Made by a program: the position numbers and the translations under genes. A stretch of 64,000 nt of DNA, taken from NCBI GenBank assembly GCA_033439295.1, contig JAVTLE010000013.1, positions 434,001 to 498,000 on the forward strand. Direction: 5' to 3'. Origin of the DNA: Deuterostichococcus epilithicus (taxonomy: Eukaryota; Chlorophyta; Trebouxiophyceae; Prasiolales; Stichococcaceae). This document shows, piece by piece, positions 35,281 through 46,419 of this stretch. The number at the start of each line of letters is the position of its first letter. Within the stretch, counting starts at the first letter, position 1. Under the pieces are notes generated by a model. It was not told where the DNA came from. It ran no database searches and was given only the letters and a program-made list of their open reading frames with translations.

Positions 35281-36180
35281 CTGCTGGCCAAGGAGCACTG
35301 CGAGGCGGCCGACAGTCTCGACGTCGGTTCCCGGCGTCGCAGCCAGCTGCTGCTCCGTCTGCCGGGGGCACATATTGTCTTACTTTACTTCACACGTTCA
35401 CACATCCGGTCACTGGGGCTTGGACGCAGCAGCCCGCGTGTCCGAGTCGTTTTCCATAATCCCAGGGGCTTCCTGTCGCCGAGGCGCTGCGTCTGACGAG
35501 CAAGGGGCGGCGCCCGACAGCCGGTGCAAGCGGCTGTGTTGGAAGCAGAGGGCTGCAGGCCCGGTCGGAACCGCTACAGTCGTTGTGCGCTGAAGCGGCG
35601 ATGTTCTCGGCAGCTGTGTCGCAACACAAACCCACCTCACGCATCTTGGCCAGCAGCGTGCTGCGAGCGGCACCGATGATTGCGGCGGCGTCGGCAGCGC
35701 CCGGCCGCACGACAAAGATGCCACCACCGCCACTGGCAGAGATGTGCGACGGCGCAGGGCTGACGGCTGCACCCGCACAGGGTGGGTGTGGCTGCCATAG
35801 TACGTCCCCCTGTGGCTGCCTGCGAGCGCAGGGGAAAGGAGTCTGGCCCAGCAGCACTCGCAACTCTTGATGCTAGCTCATCTGCGAATGCAAGCCAGAC
35901 ATCAGCCGATGCAAGCCAGTCTGGCCCGGGCTCTTGCAGTTCGCTTGGTGGATGGGAAGGGCGGGTGAAGTCGGCTGTGCAGGAGCCGCCACAAACAAAA
36001 CTCACGAACGACGTGCGAAGTGCCTCACCCGAATGGAGCCTGAATGGGAAAGCCGTCGGTCGTCGACGCCGGCACGCCAATACTCTGCGAGCCCCCCGCA
36101 GCGGCTGCCGCCGCCGCAAGCGAGCCCGCGCCTCGGATCTCTGACGCCGGTCCTGCCGCCCATACCAAGTAAGTGGGCGG
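35281..36180 (-). CDS. Weakly supported gene, unknown function
   Basis: Minus-strand exon candidates with good splice signals are about 35940-35860 (LASADVWLAFADELASRVAS), about 35760-35650 (GGGGIFVVRPGAADAAAIIG ending TLLAKM), a less certain one near 35550-35410, and 35358-35281 (TEQQLAATPGTDVETVGRLA). They read like an alpha-helical, Ala-rich protein. Neither the start nor the stop was located, and no domain is recognised. The last exon chains only if the preceding exon uses the frame ending QAP. Confidence 0.35.
35881..35922. repeat. 21-bp imperfect tandem repeat in an exon
   Basis: Two adjacent 21-base units sharing GATGCAAGCCAG/GAATGCAAGCCAG. On the minus strand they encode the repeated peptide WLASAD-V-WLAFAD, an in-frame codon-level duplication. 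Confidence 0.75.
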
Positions 36181-36395
36181 GGAGCTCACATGCCTCGTCC
36201 ATTGGTAGGCATGGACAGCTTGCAGCTCAAAGCACCCCAAGTTCGGCTGCTAGACCAGGCACATGGCCGCAGTACTGCATGAGCGGTTCAGCCCCTGCCA
36301 AACCCTGCACTGGAGCCGCCGCCGAGCTGGTGCTGCATGTGTGCGGGGGATTTAGGGTGAGGATATGCATGGGTCGCTGCCCCGGCGTTGGTCAG

Positions 36396-36577
36396 TCACT
36401 GCACGGAAGAGCGTCCATATTTGACCAGGAGATGTGAGGCGGGACGGAGCTCGTCAAAGGCCTGACCTGGCGCCGCGCCGGTTCGCTCCCGCTTGTGGCG
36501 CTCGCCCGGCAAGCCCCCGACCGGCGGCGACCGCGCCCCACTGCCGCGCTTGGGGCTGCCCTCCCGCTGGCCGGCCC

Positions 36578-36615
<38 letters not shown>

Positions 36616-38314
36616 ACGCCAGGCGGCGGGCTGCCGACCGCAGCCGGTTGGGCGGAAGGCTCTGCAGCGGCGGCCGGCNTGGCNGCCGGCACTTCACCTG
36701 CACCGTACAGCCGCATGCGGGCCGCCGCGTGGGCGGCGTCGCCGCCGTGNGCGCCTTCGGCGGCCTCGGCAGCGGCGGCAGGGGCTGCTGCGCCTGTGGC
36801 GGCGCCGCTGGCAGGGGCGGCAGCCCGGTCTCCATCGCTGTAGGCATACAGGTCGCAACCGACGCAGAAGCGGCGGCCGTCGCGCGAGCGCATCAGCGGC
36901 GTGGTGCACCTGCGAACGAACGCATAATGTTTGAAGTCAGGCGGAGTCGAGTTCGCAGTCACAGTCGTCATTTTTTGCAGAGCAGGTCCCACCAGCATCT
37001 GCAAGGCGCAGACAGCTCGTTGTGCCATGCAGCATGGTGGACAAGGCCTTTGCGACGGCGCGTGCCCGGCAACCGCCCCCGAGCTAGCTTAACATGCAGG
37101 TTTGTACGGCCTGGGACACGCTGCATTTGCTTACATGTGACTTCCTTCTCAAGAACGAACTCGAATATCCGGTGGCTTGCACTTGAGCTTTCAAAGAGTT
37201 ACATGATTTGTCGAAAACGGATGCGGGACGGGAAGCGGGAGGGAGGAGGTGGGGAAACAAAACTCACACAGGGCAGTAGGAGTCCAGCATGGCCCAGCCC
37301 TGCAGCAGCTTCTGCCCGAGCGCTGCGCTGACTCGGTCGCTTTCCGCCCTCCGCTCCGCCGCGGCGCGCGCTGCCTCCGGGTTGCCGCCGCCGCCGCCGC
37401 CGTGGGTGCCGAGGCCATTCATGGCGGCCCCCGAGATCAGGCCTTGAATGTTCTCGTGGTCATCGTCGTCCTCAGAGTCGTGCAGGTGCTCCGCTCGGGC
37501 CAGGCCGTTTGGGCGCAGCAGCGGCTGCGCCGGCGTCGCGCCGGCGCTGCCGCCGCTGGGCCCCAGGCTGAGCCCGGCGGCGGGCGGCGGCGAGTCGAGC
37601 GCCGCACGCGCTGCCCCGGCCGGCTGCTGGAGCCAGGGGCCGGCGAGGAGCGGGCGCCGAGCCCGCCGCCGCCGCCGCCGCTGCCGCCGCCAGAGTCCGG
37701 CGAGCGGGCGCTGCTCATGGGCATGGGCGCCAGGGTGCGGCGTGCAAAGGGGCCCCTGCGATGGGAGGTCCGCAGGAGTTTCAGGACGTTGTACGTTCTG
37801 CTGCTCGGCTCTCCATGCACACAATCACATATCGCACACGCCACACACAGCAGCTCCGTGTTGTGTCAGCCCCCATCATGCAAGGAGACTGCAGTGGGCG
37901 AGTGTGCGAGGGTACGCACAGGCGGGCGTCCGCTGTTGGATCGTCTTCTGCCTCCATGGCATCGCTGTCGCTTTCACGACCGGCAGCGGGCACGTCTGCT
38001 GTCGGATCGTAGGAGGTGACTGCGTCTCCTGGGCTACCGCCGGTGGGTGACTGCAAGCCCTGCCGTGCAGAGGCAGACGACGGCTGCTGCTGCTGCTGGA
38101 AGGATCCGCTCTCGCCGGCGCTGCAGGACTGCTCCAGACGCTGTCCGTTCAGGAAGCTGGCTTCACAGTTCACGCAGAATTTCTCCGGTGCGGGCGCCTT
38201 GCACAGCAGCGGCACGCCGCAGTCGGGGCAGCCGTCCGCCAGCAGCGTCCAGCCCTGCAAGCTGGTCGCTTGCTCACATGCCGCTTTCGTTGCAGCATAT
38301 ACATCTTTTTGCAT
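36396..38314 (-). CDS. Protein with two p27/ZNRD2 (SSSCA1)-type zinc ribbons
   Basis: Three minus-strand exons: 38314-37916, about 37760-37268, and 36909-36396. Each zinc-binding module has the autoantigen p27 signature, a helix with LLxGW followed by CP.C.TPL and C..C. The first is LQGWTLLADGCPDCGVPLL with FCVNC, the second LLQGWAMLDSYCPVCTTPLM with FCVGC. The second module is split by the intron between 37268 and 36909, where GT+G rebuilds the Val codon. An acidic stretch (HDSEDDDDHENIQ) and Gly/Pro linkers separate the modules. The C-terminus has a run of about eleven Gln, then a basic Ser-rich tail. N bases at 36679, 36684 and 36750 lie in the linker but do not force a frame change. The start of the middle exon is uncertain. 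Members of this family are small proteins whose role is poorly known. Confidence 0.85.
36581..36615. repeat. (CTG)n microsatellite coding for poly-Gln
   Basis: About eleven CTG units; on the minus strand this is CAG and lies in frame in the last exon of the zinc-ribbon gene. Confidence 0.9.
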
Positions 38315-38759
38315 GATGGCCCTGTGTCCTGCCCATGCCGCAGGCGCTCAAGTTGCCGCAGGGTTGCAGTTGCTATGATACAGGGCAGAAAGGCGTGCCT
38401 GCAACAGACGGTCGGAGATCGTATTGACGCTGTCCAAGCGCACCCTGCGGCCGCCTTCCATGCCGATGCACCTGCTGTATGACTGCTGACACCAAGTCAC
38501 TATGGACGCCTGTATAAGCTTGCTGCAGCAAGGTGCGTTCAACTCTTACTCTTCGTAGTCCAACACAGCGAGCTGCAAAACGCGTTGTGTGTCCGGAGCC
38601 AAGTATCACCGAAATGACCGTACCGAAACTCCTTCACAGAAAAAAGGTGCGATCAGTTCTGAATTTCGCCTCGTCACGGCCATAAATTGGCTCACGCCGT
38701 ATTGATTGACAAAACGATTTTGCATCATCCCACCCTTTAGCTTGCTATCTGAAAGATTC
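38315..38759. promoter_or_regulatory. Divergent intergenic region
   Basis: 445 bases between the ATG of the zinc-ribbon gene (minus) and the ATG of the methyltransferase gene (plus), so it probably holds both promoters. No defined element was recognised. Confidence 0.4.
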
Positions 38760-40611
38760 ATGACTGCAGTATCCATCAGTGTCGATGACCGCGTGATCTT
38801 GATCAGCACGCTCGTTGCCGTATCGGGGTACCTGCTTCTGCAGTGGCACAAGAGCCAGTTCGTGCGGCGCGCGCCCGAGGCGGCGGCGGCGGCAGCGGCA
38901 CAAAGCAGCTGCCATGATGACGCTGCAGACACAGAGGCGGCCTGGGCGTCCCGCCTCCTGGAGCTGCACTTCACCAGGAGCCTGCGCGACGACCCGTTCG
39001 AAAGCCTCCCGCTGGTGCAGGTGCAGTGTCTCGATGTCCCTGACGTGCTCAGCTCGTGTACTGCAGGCGCTGCAGCTGCCGGCAGCGCGTCCTCATCATA
39101 GTGCGCCTGCTGCTGTGCAGGCGATGGCGGAGGCCAATGCCGCCTTTGCGCCGGCGGTGGCGCTGATGGTGGAGCGGCACTGCGCCGCGATGACGGACTT
39201 CACCGGCGAGCGCGGTGAGGCTGTGGCGCTGAACCTGGGCTGCGGGGTTGGCGGCATGGCGGTGGCGCTGGCGGAGGCCTTTCCGCGCGTCCTGGCCGTC
39301 GAAGAGTCACAGCGCTGCATTGACGCCGCCAAGGTGTGGGGCGCTGCTCTTGTACTCGCTGCACGAGCCCTGATTTCGCTGTCCTCGAGCTCTCGGCTGT
39401 GCTGTGCTTGCGCCTGCGACCGTCCGGCGTTCAATCAGGAAGCCGGAGGACGCCCACCTGGCTTGGGAGCGCAACCTGGGCAGCACTGCCTTCACACGCA
39501 CTGCGCAGTCCCCCTGGCGAGACCCTGCCATCCCAGCCCGCTGCCGTTCCGCACCACACGTCAAGATTGCGAACAATCAACCAGGATTCATTTGACGGGC
39601 CACACACACTGCTCGGTGCCGCAGGCACTGCAGGAGCAGGGCTGCCTGTCGTACCGCTGCCTGACGGCGGAGGGGCCCACCGGAACGCGTCGCCTGGCGC
39701 AGGCCAGCCCCGACATCGACACAGGGCGCATCACCTTCATGCGGGTGGGCACAGCACCTGGGTTCACGGTTTACAGCCGAGCACCTGCCGCCGTTGACAG
39801 TGCACAGCAGCGTGCGTGGGTTGCTGCCACTGCTGTCACTGCTGCGCGTGCTGCACCGGGGATCTCTGGCTGTATTGCGCTGCAGGTTCAGCCTCCTGCC
39901 CGCTGCGGGCCATGGTGTGAGGGTGCAGATCGGGGCCAGCTGTACACACATTGTGCCCATGTTCTCAACAGTGCATTTCGGACAGGTCAGCTGCAGAGCA
40001 CTGCTGCTGTGCAGGCGAACCCAGAGACCTTTGCGGCAGAGATGGACACGGCATCGGCGGACGCGATCGTGCTGAGCGGCCTGCTGACACGGCTGCCTCG
40101 GCCGGCGGCATTCCTGGAGTCGCTGCTTACGCCGCTGCGGCCGGGCGGCGTGCTCGCCATTGCGACAGACTACTGCTGGGACCCGGCGGCCACCCGCCGC
40201 TGCGAGTGGCTGGTGCCTGGCGGCGATGAGCAGCAGGTGGGAATGTTGCTGCAGTGCGAGGCGGTCAGGGCGGCAAACGGCTGAAGACCATGCAAGTGTG
40301 GGCATATCTGCTCGCTGTCTCAAGCACATGGACAGCAGCCGCTGCCACCAGCCGCCATCTTGCGACTATCTGCTGTCTGTACAAAGTTAACATTTGAGCT
40401 GTTGCTAGAGAGCAACACGGTTGAAGAGAGCAGCTCCAGGATGCAGGGCGGCGACGGGCAGGAAGAGCAGCAGCCGCGGGAGCTCGGCGCCGTCATGGAT
40501 GCAGCAGGCTGGGTACTGGTTGCGGAGGCAGATCTGCCGTCAGCATCCCGGCAGGACGGCCGGCGGCACACTATCGCCGTGCAGCACTGCACCGTGTGGC
40601 AGCAGCGGTGA
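38760..40611 (+). CDS. Membrane-anchored methyltransferase, ovothiol (OvoA C-terminal) type
   Basis: Exons 38760-39020, 39121-39333, 39625-39744, 40015-40236 and 40447-40611 (TGA) are all phase 0. Residues 10-32 form a hydrophobic segment (VILISTLVAVSGYLLLQW), so the protein is likely anchored or targeted. The rest is a class I SAM-dependent fold: motif I ALNLGCGVGGMAVALAE, acidic loop VLAVEESQ, then DAIVLSGLLTRLPRPAAFLE and LRPGGVLAIATDYCW. The late signatures (RLP.P.AFL, RPGGVL followed by Y.W, and a final strand ending TVWQQR) match the putative 4-mercaptohistidine N1-methyltransferase domain that forms the C-terminus of OvoA. The OvoA sulfoxide-synthase part (DinB and FGE domains) is absent here. 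The substrate is therefore inferred and may differ. Confidence 0.85.
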
Positions 40612-41288
40612 CCCCGCCGGCGAACACACGGCAGCAGCAGCAGCGGCAATGGGCATCCAGGACCTGTAGTTTCAGGAGGCAGAGAAGATTCAGCAAAGAG
40701 AAAGCAAGGTATCGGGGCCAATGGCGCAAAAGGACAGCTGTTGGCATCGGCGGTAGCGACGGCGGCGGCGGCGGCGCCATGGCAAGCTTCATTGTTGAGT
40801 GCAACCCACTTGGCGAGCGGTGCTGGCATCATCGGGTTTGGCGAGGGAACATTGCTGCATCCTCAATTGCTGACGTGTTGCATGACGATTGCCAAGTGGC
40901 CCACCGGACTTGAGCGAGGTGCAGTGGACCAATCGCGTGTCGCATGGCCGCCAAACGCATCCTTTCCACTCGTCGCATCCCTGCTGACATGCTAGCAGCT
41001 AGCCAGGGAGCCTTCTGCTCGGTGCGTTCAGCCAGCTGTGGATCGAGTGCCATCCAGGCTGCCAGCACTGGAGTGAGCACATCCTACCGCACCACAGCAT
41101 CTTCAGCGAAAATTTGCAGCGCCAGATCAACTCTTGAAAGCTGCCGGTGCACGTCACGCAGCTCGAATAGTGCGCTGCAGTGCAGCACACCCTGGCGCGG
41201 CGGCAATGCATGGCAGACATGCAGCGCTACTTGCACAGCAATCACGCAGGCAAGTCTCTGAGACGCGCGATCACTGCGATGTCTATAC
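40612..41288 (-). pseudogene. Minus-strand ORF broken by one TAG
   Basis: A minus-strand frame runs from about 41572 to 40829 and is interrupted only by a TAG at 41086-41084. Before it lies LRDVHRQLSRVDLALQIFAE, and after it VLTPVLAAWMALDPQLAERT; both read as amphipathic helix. The frame overlaps the first exon of the release factor gene, so it may be only a shadow. No family is recognised. Confidence 0.3.
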
Positions 41289-44200
41289 ATGATGTCATCG
41301 AAGAGCATGTCTCTATCAGTAGCCGCAAGCAACCCTGCTGACACTTGGTGGCGGCACCTCCCCCAGGTTGCAGGCGCGGGCAGGCGAGGCCTCGCAGCAG
41401 CAGCAGCAGCCGCTTCACAGAATCCAGTGTCCGCAGACCTGGAAATGCAGATCGGGCAGCTCAAGAAGCGGGTGCGAAGCATGCATGTGGCGTCCGTGCA
41501 CGTCGCGGTTCTCCACCTGCCCTGCGCTGCATTGCCGAACCAATTGCCTGCGCATGGCACGCGGCACAGCATCCAAATCAGGCGTTGTCGCCTGCGACAT
41601 GACTAATCTAGAATGCAAGTCCTGCTGCTACTCTCGCGAGCCAGCAGCCGTGGTTGTTGCATTGTGACGCAGGTCGGTGAACTGGACGGCGAGATTGCGC
41701 GGGCGCAGGCGGTTGCAGACGTGCCGGCCCTGCGCGCCAGTCTGGAGCAGCTTGAAGCCGAGGCCTCGGCGAGCGACCTGTGGGACGATCCTTCCAAGGC
41801 GGCCTCCGTCATGGAGCGCATGGGAGTCGTGAAGGAGGAGATTGCGGAAGCGGAGGCGCTCGCGGGCCAGCTTGAGGACCTGAAACTGGGCCTGGAGCTG
41901 CTGGACATGGAGGCGAGTGGAATGTCAAATGAATTCTAGGGTGCAGGGCTTGAGTGGACGAGTGGGCGGGTCCGATCGGTGCTGCTGCATGTTGGGCCGG
42001 ACAGCCCACTGCAGCTGCCAGTTGGCAGCCTGCGACAGGCGCCCAGGCCCGGGGACGGCGCTTTGCGGGCAGCATGCGCATGTTGTAGGGTCGGAGGCTG
42101 CATGCTGCGCTGCCGGGGCGGCTGTGCGCAGTCCTGGCGACGCCTGCAAGCCGGTTGCAATCAGTCATACCAGCGCTTCCTGCATTGTGCTGAGGAGGGC
42201 GGCGTCATTGCACAGGGCGCAGAGTCAGGCGATGCGCCGGGCTTAGTGGCTGAGGCATCGGCAACGCTGGCCAGCCTGGAAGCGGCGTTGTCGGCCTGGC
42301 AGCTGAGGGCGCTCTTGGGCGGCCCGTACGATGCCGGCGGCGCGGTCGTCACCATCCAGGTGCGAGCCTTCAAAATCTTGATGGTCATCGACCTGCCAAA
42401 GCAGTTTGCGCTAGCCGCCCGGAAGGTTGAACTGCTGCTTGGCGGACCTTGCAACGCGGGACACGCGGTGCCCACCATCCTGGTGTGACGGTGTTGACCG
42501 TCGCCGCCGCCGCGTACGCTGCCGTTTCGTGACCTTCCAATCGGCAGCCGGTGGGGAAGCGACTTGCCATTCGTGCTGGGCCTTGGACACTGGTGGTGCT
42601 GCCAGCCGGCTGCCATTGCGCGGCTCGAAGGCGGGACCCGCCAGCGTTTGCCCGTCACATGGCTGGCCTTTGCAGCATGCAGTCGGGCGCAGGCGGCGGC
42701 AAGCCTGTCGCACCCAGCACCGATGCCAGGTCTAGCGGTGCTGGAACCACATGGGACCACTGAATACCGCTGCGACCTGCAGTCGAGGGCGGGCAGCGTG
42801 GAGGCCACAAACTTATCGACCAAGCTGGAGCGCTGGACAGAGCCGCTTGCATTCAGACCAGAACTGAGACTTCACTGGCGCTTATGTTGATGAGCTCTTG
42901 AGCCCACCGTTGTGCAGTCGGGCGCCGGCGGCGTCGAAGCCATGGACTGGGCGGCCATGCTGGAGCGCATGTACGTGCGCTGGGCAGCCGCCCGCGGCTT
43001 CAAGGTGCAGACTACCAGTCGCACGCCAGGTGGGACACCCTCTTGGTTTCTGCAGCCTCATGTCTGTATCGAGCACGCCAGATTTTCCCCTCTGGACTCC
43101 ATCGCTCCGCGGGGTGCCCAAACGAGCCGTGCAGCCAGGCGGGCGCCTCCCGGCGGCAGCCCATAGCTCTGCTGACGTCCAGGCTTGTGCGATCGCGATG
43201 GACCAACGTCTCACTGCTGTCCGCAGCTACCCCCTGGCATTCGAGCGCCGCTGGCGGGCAGGCGGCCGTGAAACAAGTTTACCTGCAGATGGCAGGGCGG
43301 TACTCCAAACCCTGCATCCATCAAGCAGCTGTCGCAAACTCGCGAAATTCGCAACTTCCCAACCCTCGCAACTGCGCAGGCGAGCAGGCGGGCGTGAAGT
43401 CGGTGGAGCTGGAGGTGGCGGGCCGCTACGCGTACGGGCACCTGGCGGGGGAGAAGGGCACGCACCGGCTGGTGCGGCAGTCGCCGTTCTCGTCAGCCGC
43501 CACGCGCCACACCAGCTTCGCCGCCGTGGAGGTCATGCCCATCCTCGGTGAGAGTGCTCGCAGCAGGTTTCAGAGGGTGGCAGGGTTCAGAGGGTGTGGC
43601 AGGGTCTAGATGTCGAGCGTCACGCCAGCTTCGCCGCCGTGGGGGCCATGCCCATCCTCGGTGGGTGTGGCTCACCAGGGTTTGGTGGGTGTGGCGGGGC
43701 TTCCGAAGTCGAGCGCCGCACAGCTTGGCCACAGGGGAGTCGTGTGCCTGTGTCCTGGGTGAGTCGCCAGCAGGGTTCAGTGGGCGCCCTGCAGAGTCCC
43801 GGGCTGCGACCTGTCCCAGTTGGCCCTCAGGAAACCCGCATCTGAAGCCGGGGTGCAGTGGACATCACAAGGCTTGGTACAGAACCTGCAGTCACTCTGC
43901 GCCTGCCCGCGCCGCCCCCTGCGCCAGCACCTGGGACATCCCAACCATCAGCTCAGCCCCACCGTCACCGCTTCTGCGCCAGCAATGAGTAAATGGAACG
44001 CTTGGTCCCCGACTTCCCAAACCCTCCCCGAGGCACGCCTGGAGGTGACTGCCCCGCACGCCTGCGGCGCCGGCGCACCTGCATTCGAAACCATCTGACG
44101 GCTCTGAACCCTGCCGCGGCTCTGCACAAGCAGCTCTAAATCCTAAGAAGCCGCAGCTCTGCGCAGGCGACAAGGTCAAAGACGTGGACATCCCAGAGGC

Positions 44201-45760
44201 CGACCTGGAGGTCACGACCATGCGCTCAGGCGGCGCCGGCGGCCAGAACGTCAATAAGGTGAAAATCATTTACATTGTCAAGCTTGCCTCACAAACATCA
44301 TAAAGTCTGTCAAGTTTAATCATATCCCTTGCAGGTTGAGACGGCGGTGCGCGTGCGGCACATCCCCACCGACATCGCGGTGAAGTGCACCCGCGAGCGC
44401 AGCCAGGCCGCCAACAAGACCATCGCCCTGGAGCTGCTCAAGGTGACTGGCTTTCCATCACGAACAAGAGCATGAACATCCGGCACTCAGCATTGTCTCA
44501 TTGTGCTCGTCCCCAAGCTGCACACACGGTGCGGCAAGGGAGTGGGTGCGCGGCAGGCGGGCGAGCCTGCGCAGGCACTGTTGGGGCCCTGATGAAAATG
44601 ACACAGGGTGCTGAGAGGCGGGGCTCTGATTGCGCGCCGCCAACCTCCCCCGGTATCGATTGGGCTGGATGGTCTTGCCGCCTGCACCGCACCAACATGG
44701 CGGGACACACCTGCGCCAGTGTCGAGAACCGTCCGGCTCTCCGGCTGAGGCCCAGCCCGGGGAGCTGACACCAGCCGGCGTTGAAAACAGGAAAAAGAAA
44801 CACATAAAATTCGCACGCTGCCGCAGGCGAAGCTGGTCGTCATCGCACAGGAGCAGCAGGCAGCCGAGATCCGGGAGATCCGCGGCGACATCGTCAAGGT
44901 GGGCCAGCTTCTCGTTTTTCCTCCGCTGCCCCTGGTGGAGCCTGTGCAAACGCCTCGGGTGCCCCTCAGCGCCAGTCCATGTGGGCGACATGACGCTGAC
45001 GCAGCGCCTGCGCCATCCGGAGCCGACACAACGCTGCCCACAACCTGCAGGCCTCTTGTGGGCCGAAACCAACATGGGCACCGCTCGCAGCTGTGTCCGG
45101 TGCCTTGTCCAACCAGCACCAGTACCTGCCATCCTTGTGTCGCTGCCCGCACCCCTGCAGGCGGGGGAACAGGGAAAGATGGCAGCGCCAGATCTGCAAC
45201 TGAGTGGCTGCACCCTGTCGACACTGTGTTCCATCGGCAGTGCCCCTGGCCGCCCTGCAAGCTGCCATCGTGTCTGTGTGACAGGCGGAGTGGGGGCGCC
45301 AGATTCGCAACTACGTGCTGCACCCCTACAAGCTGGTGAAGGACCTCCGCTCGGGGCATGAGACCAGCAACACTGGTGCCGTCATGGACGGCGCTCTGGA
45401 CCCCTTCATGCAGGTGCGTGAATGATGAGACCGGCCATCCAGAATAACGTATGGAAGACGCCAGAAAATGGTGGTGGATGCATTTTGCGATGGACTGGCC
45501 TGCTTCTGCTTTGCTGTAGCGTGAGCAGCAGAACCGAATGGGTGTGCTCGCTTTACAATCAGACCGGAGGCAAGCTGCGAATGAGCCTGGCCTCGGGGAG
45601 GCATCTCAGCGGCAGGAGTGCTTGTGACGAGCGCCACAGGAGCCTGCATGATATCGCAAACTTCGGGCTGCGATCTAACTAGCAGCGCTGTTGTGCGCAG
45701 GCGTACTTGCAGCACAAGGCAGGCGGTGATGTTGCCGCCGCAGCGGTGGATTCGGCTTGA
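41289..45760 (+). CDS. prfB: Peptide chain release factor 2, organellar (PrfB-like)
   Basis: Ends translation at UGA/UAA codons in an organelle, probably the plastid. Ten exons join in exact phase: 41289-41471, 41673-41912, 42216-42359, 42918-43029, 43380-43547, 44167-44258, 44335-44442, 44827-44898, 45285-45413, 45701-45760 (TGA). The N-terminal 45 residues are a presequence. The coiled domain follows ([13 protein letters not shown] ... [13 protein letters not shown]), then [19 protein letters not shown]. The RF2 anticodon tripeptide SPF is present ([13 protein letters not shown]), which marks it as RF2 rather than RF1. The catalytic GGQ loop is intact ([12 protein letters not shown]), as are domain III and the C-terminal [17 protein letters not shown]. 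The second intron has a GC donor (GAG|GCGAGT). Introns 3, 4 and 5 hold degenerate copies of neighbouring exons, listed separately. Confidence 0.97.
42426..42487 (+). repeat. Exon echo of release-factor exon 3
   Basis: This intronic segment reads [18 protein letters not shown] in frame, against [17 protein letters not shown] at the end of the real exon (ending 42359). It also keeps a gtg at the donor position and then meets a stop. It is a decayed copy about 125 bases downstream of the original. Confidence 0.85.
42677..42712 (+). repeat. Exon echo of release-factor exon 4 (short)
   Basis: Reads [14 protein letters not shown], resembling the start of the real exon 4 with its acceptor (gtgcag then [11 protein letters not shown] at 42918). 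Located about 240 bases upstream of it. Confidence 0.65.
42777..42870 (+). repeat. Exon echo of release-factor exon 4 (longer)
   Basis: Keeps the ctgcag acceptor and then [18 protein letters not shown], against [18 protein letters not shown] in the real exon 135 bases downstream. Similarity fades after about 55 bases. Confidence 0.85.
43240..43310 (+). repeat. Exon echo of release-factor exon 5 start
   Basis: Reads [18 protein letters not shown], against [17 protein letters not shown] at the start of the real exon at 43380. Lies about 135 bases upstream. Confidence 0.85.
43608..43735 (+). repeat. Exon echoes of release-factor exon 5 end, two copies
   Basis: At 43618-43668 the sequence reads [16 protein letters not shown], against [15 protein letters not shown] at the real exon end (43508-43547). 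It is nearly identical at DNA level and includes the gtg donor. A shorter third copy (GTCGAGCGCCGCACAGCTTGG) lies at 43708-43728. The preceding stretch also contains short GGCAGGGTTCAGAGGGTG repeats. Confidence 0.9.
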
Positions 45761-46419
45761 CAGCTGCCCAACAGTGGGAGGGGGCTGGCCACCGTGTTTG
45801 AACCCCAGCGTTCCCAGGGATGTCGTCGAATGCGAAAAATGCTTTTGGCCCCCGACACAATTCAACGAGCGTGTGAGGAATTCCTAGAATACCTACAAAG
45901 GCGCCCTTGCAGCAGCGGGTTGTACCTGTCTCATTACATTGGTCAGTGTCAGCAAGTCATGCAATTATGTGGTATGCATGAACGTCAAGTAAACGAGCCT
46001 CTACCGCATCTGACGCTCAAGACTGACTGACAGGAAAGCACAGCCCCGTGCTTACCTACGAAAAAGGTAGAACGCAACACAGAACTGCCAATGTGTGCAC
46101 CAACGTCAAATGAAATCGCTCCATGAAGCGATTGTCATAGCGCCACTCGCTTGCAGCTGCCTGGCTTCGGGTGTGGCGTGCTTGCGGCCGCCGTCATCAT
46201 TGCTCAACCGCCCAACGCCACCCCTAGTGCCACCGTGCGGCAGCCTGCTCGCCCGGCAGCCGCCGCCAGCTAGCACGGCAGCTGACGCCAAGAGCCCATT
46301 GCGCCGCCGGTGCCCAGAGCCTGAGCGCAGCTTCAACGACTGCGGCAAGTGACCAGCGTGCTGTGCGACCCCTCCGCGCCTCAGGCCGCCGGGCGTGGCT
46401 GGCGCAGAGTGGCCAGGCC
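45761..46419. other. Convergent intergenic region
   Basis: 3' flanks of the release factor gene (plus) and the bZIP gene (minus). No further gene was supported. Confidence 0.5.

Noticed and set aside
42426-43735. Echoes as mutually exclusive functional exons of release factor 2
   Set aside because: Several carry stops or lose key residues, and the full RF2 sequence is already complete from the main exons in exact phase.
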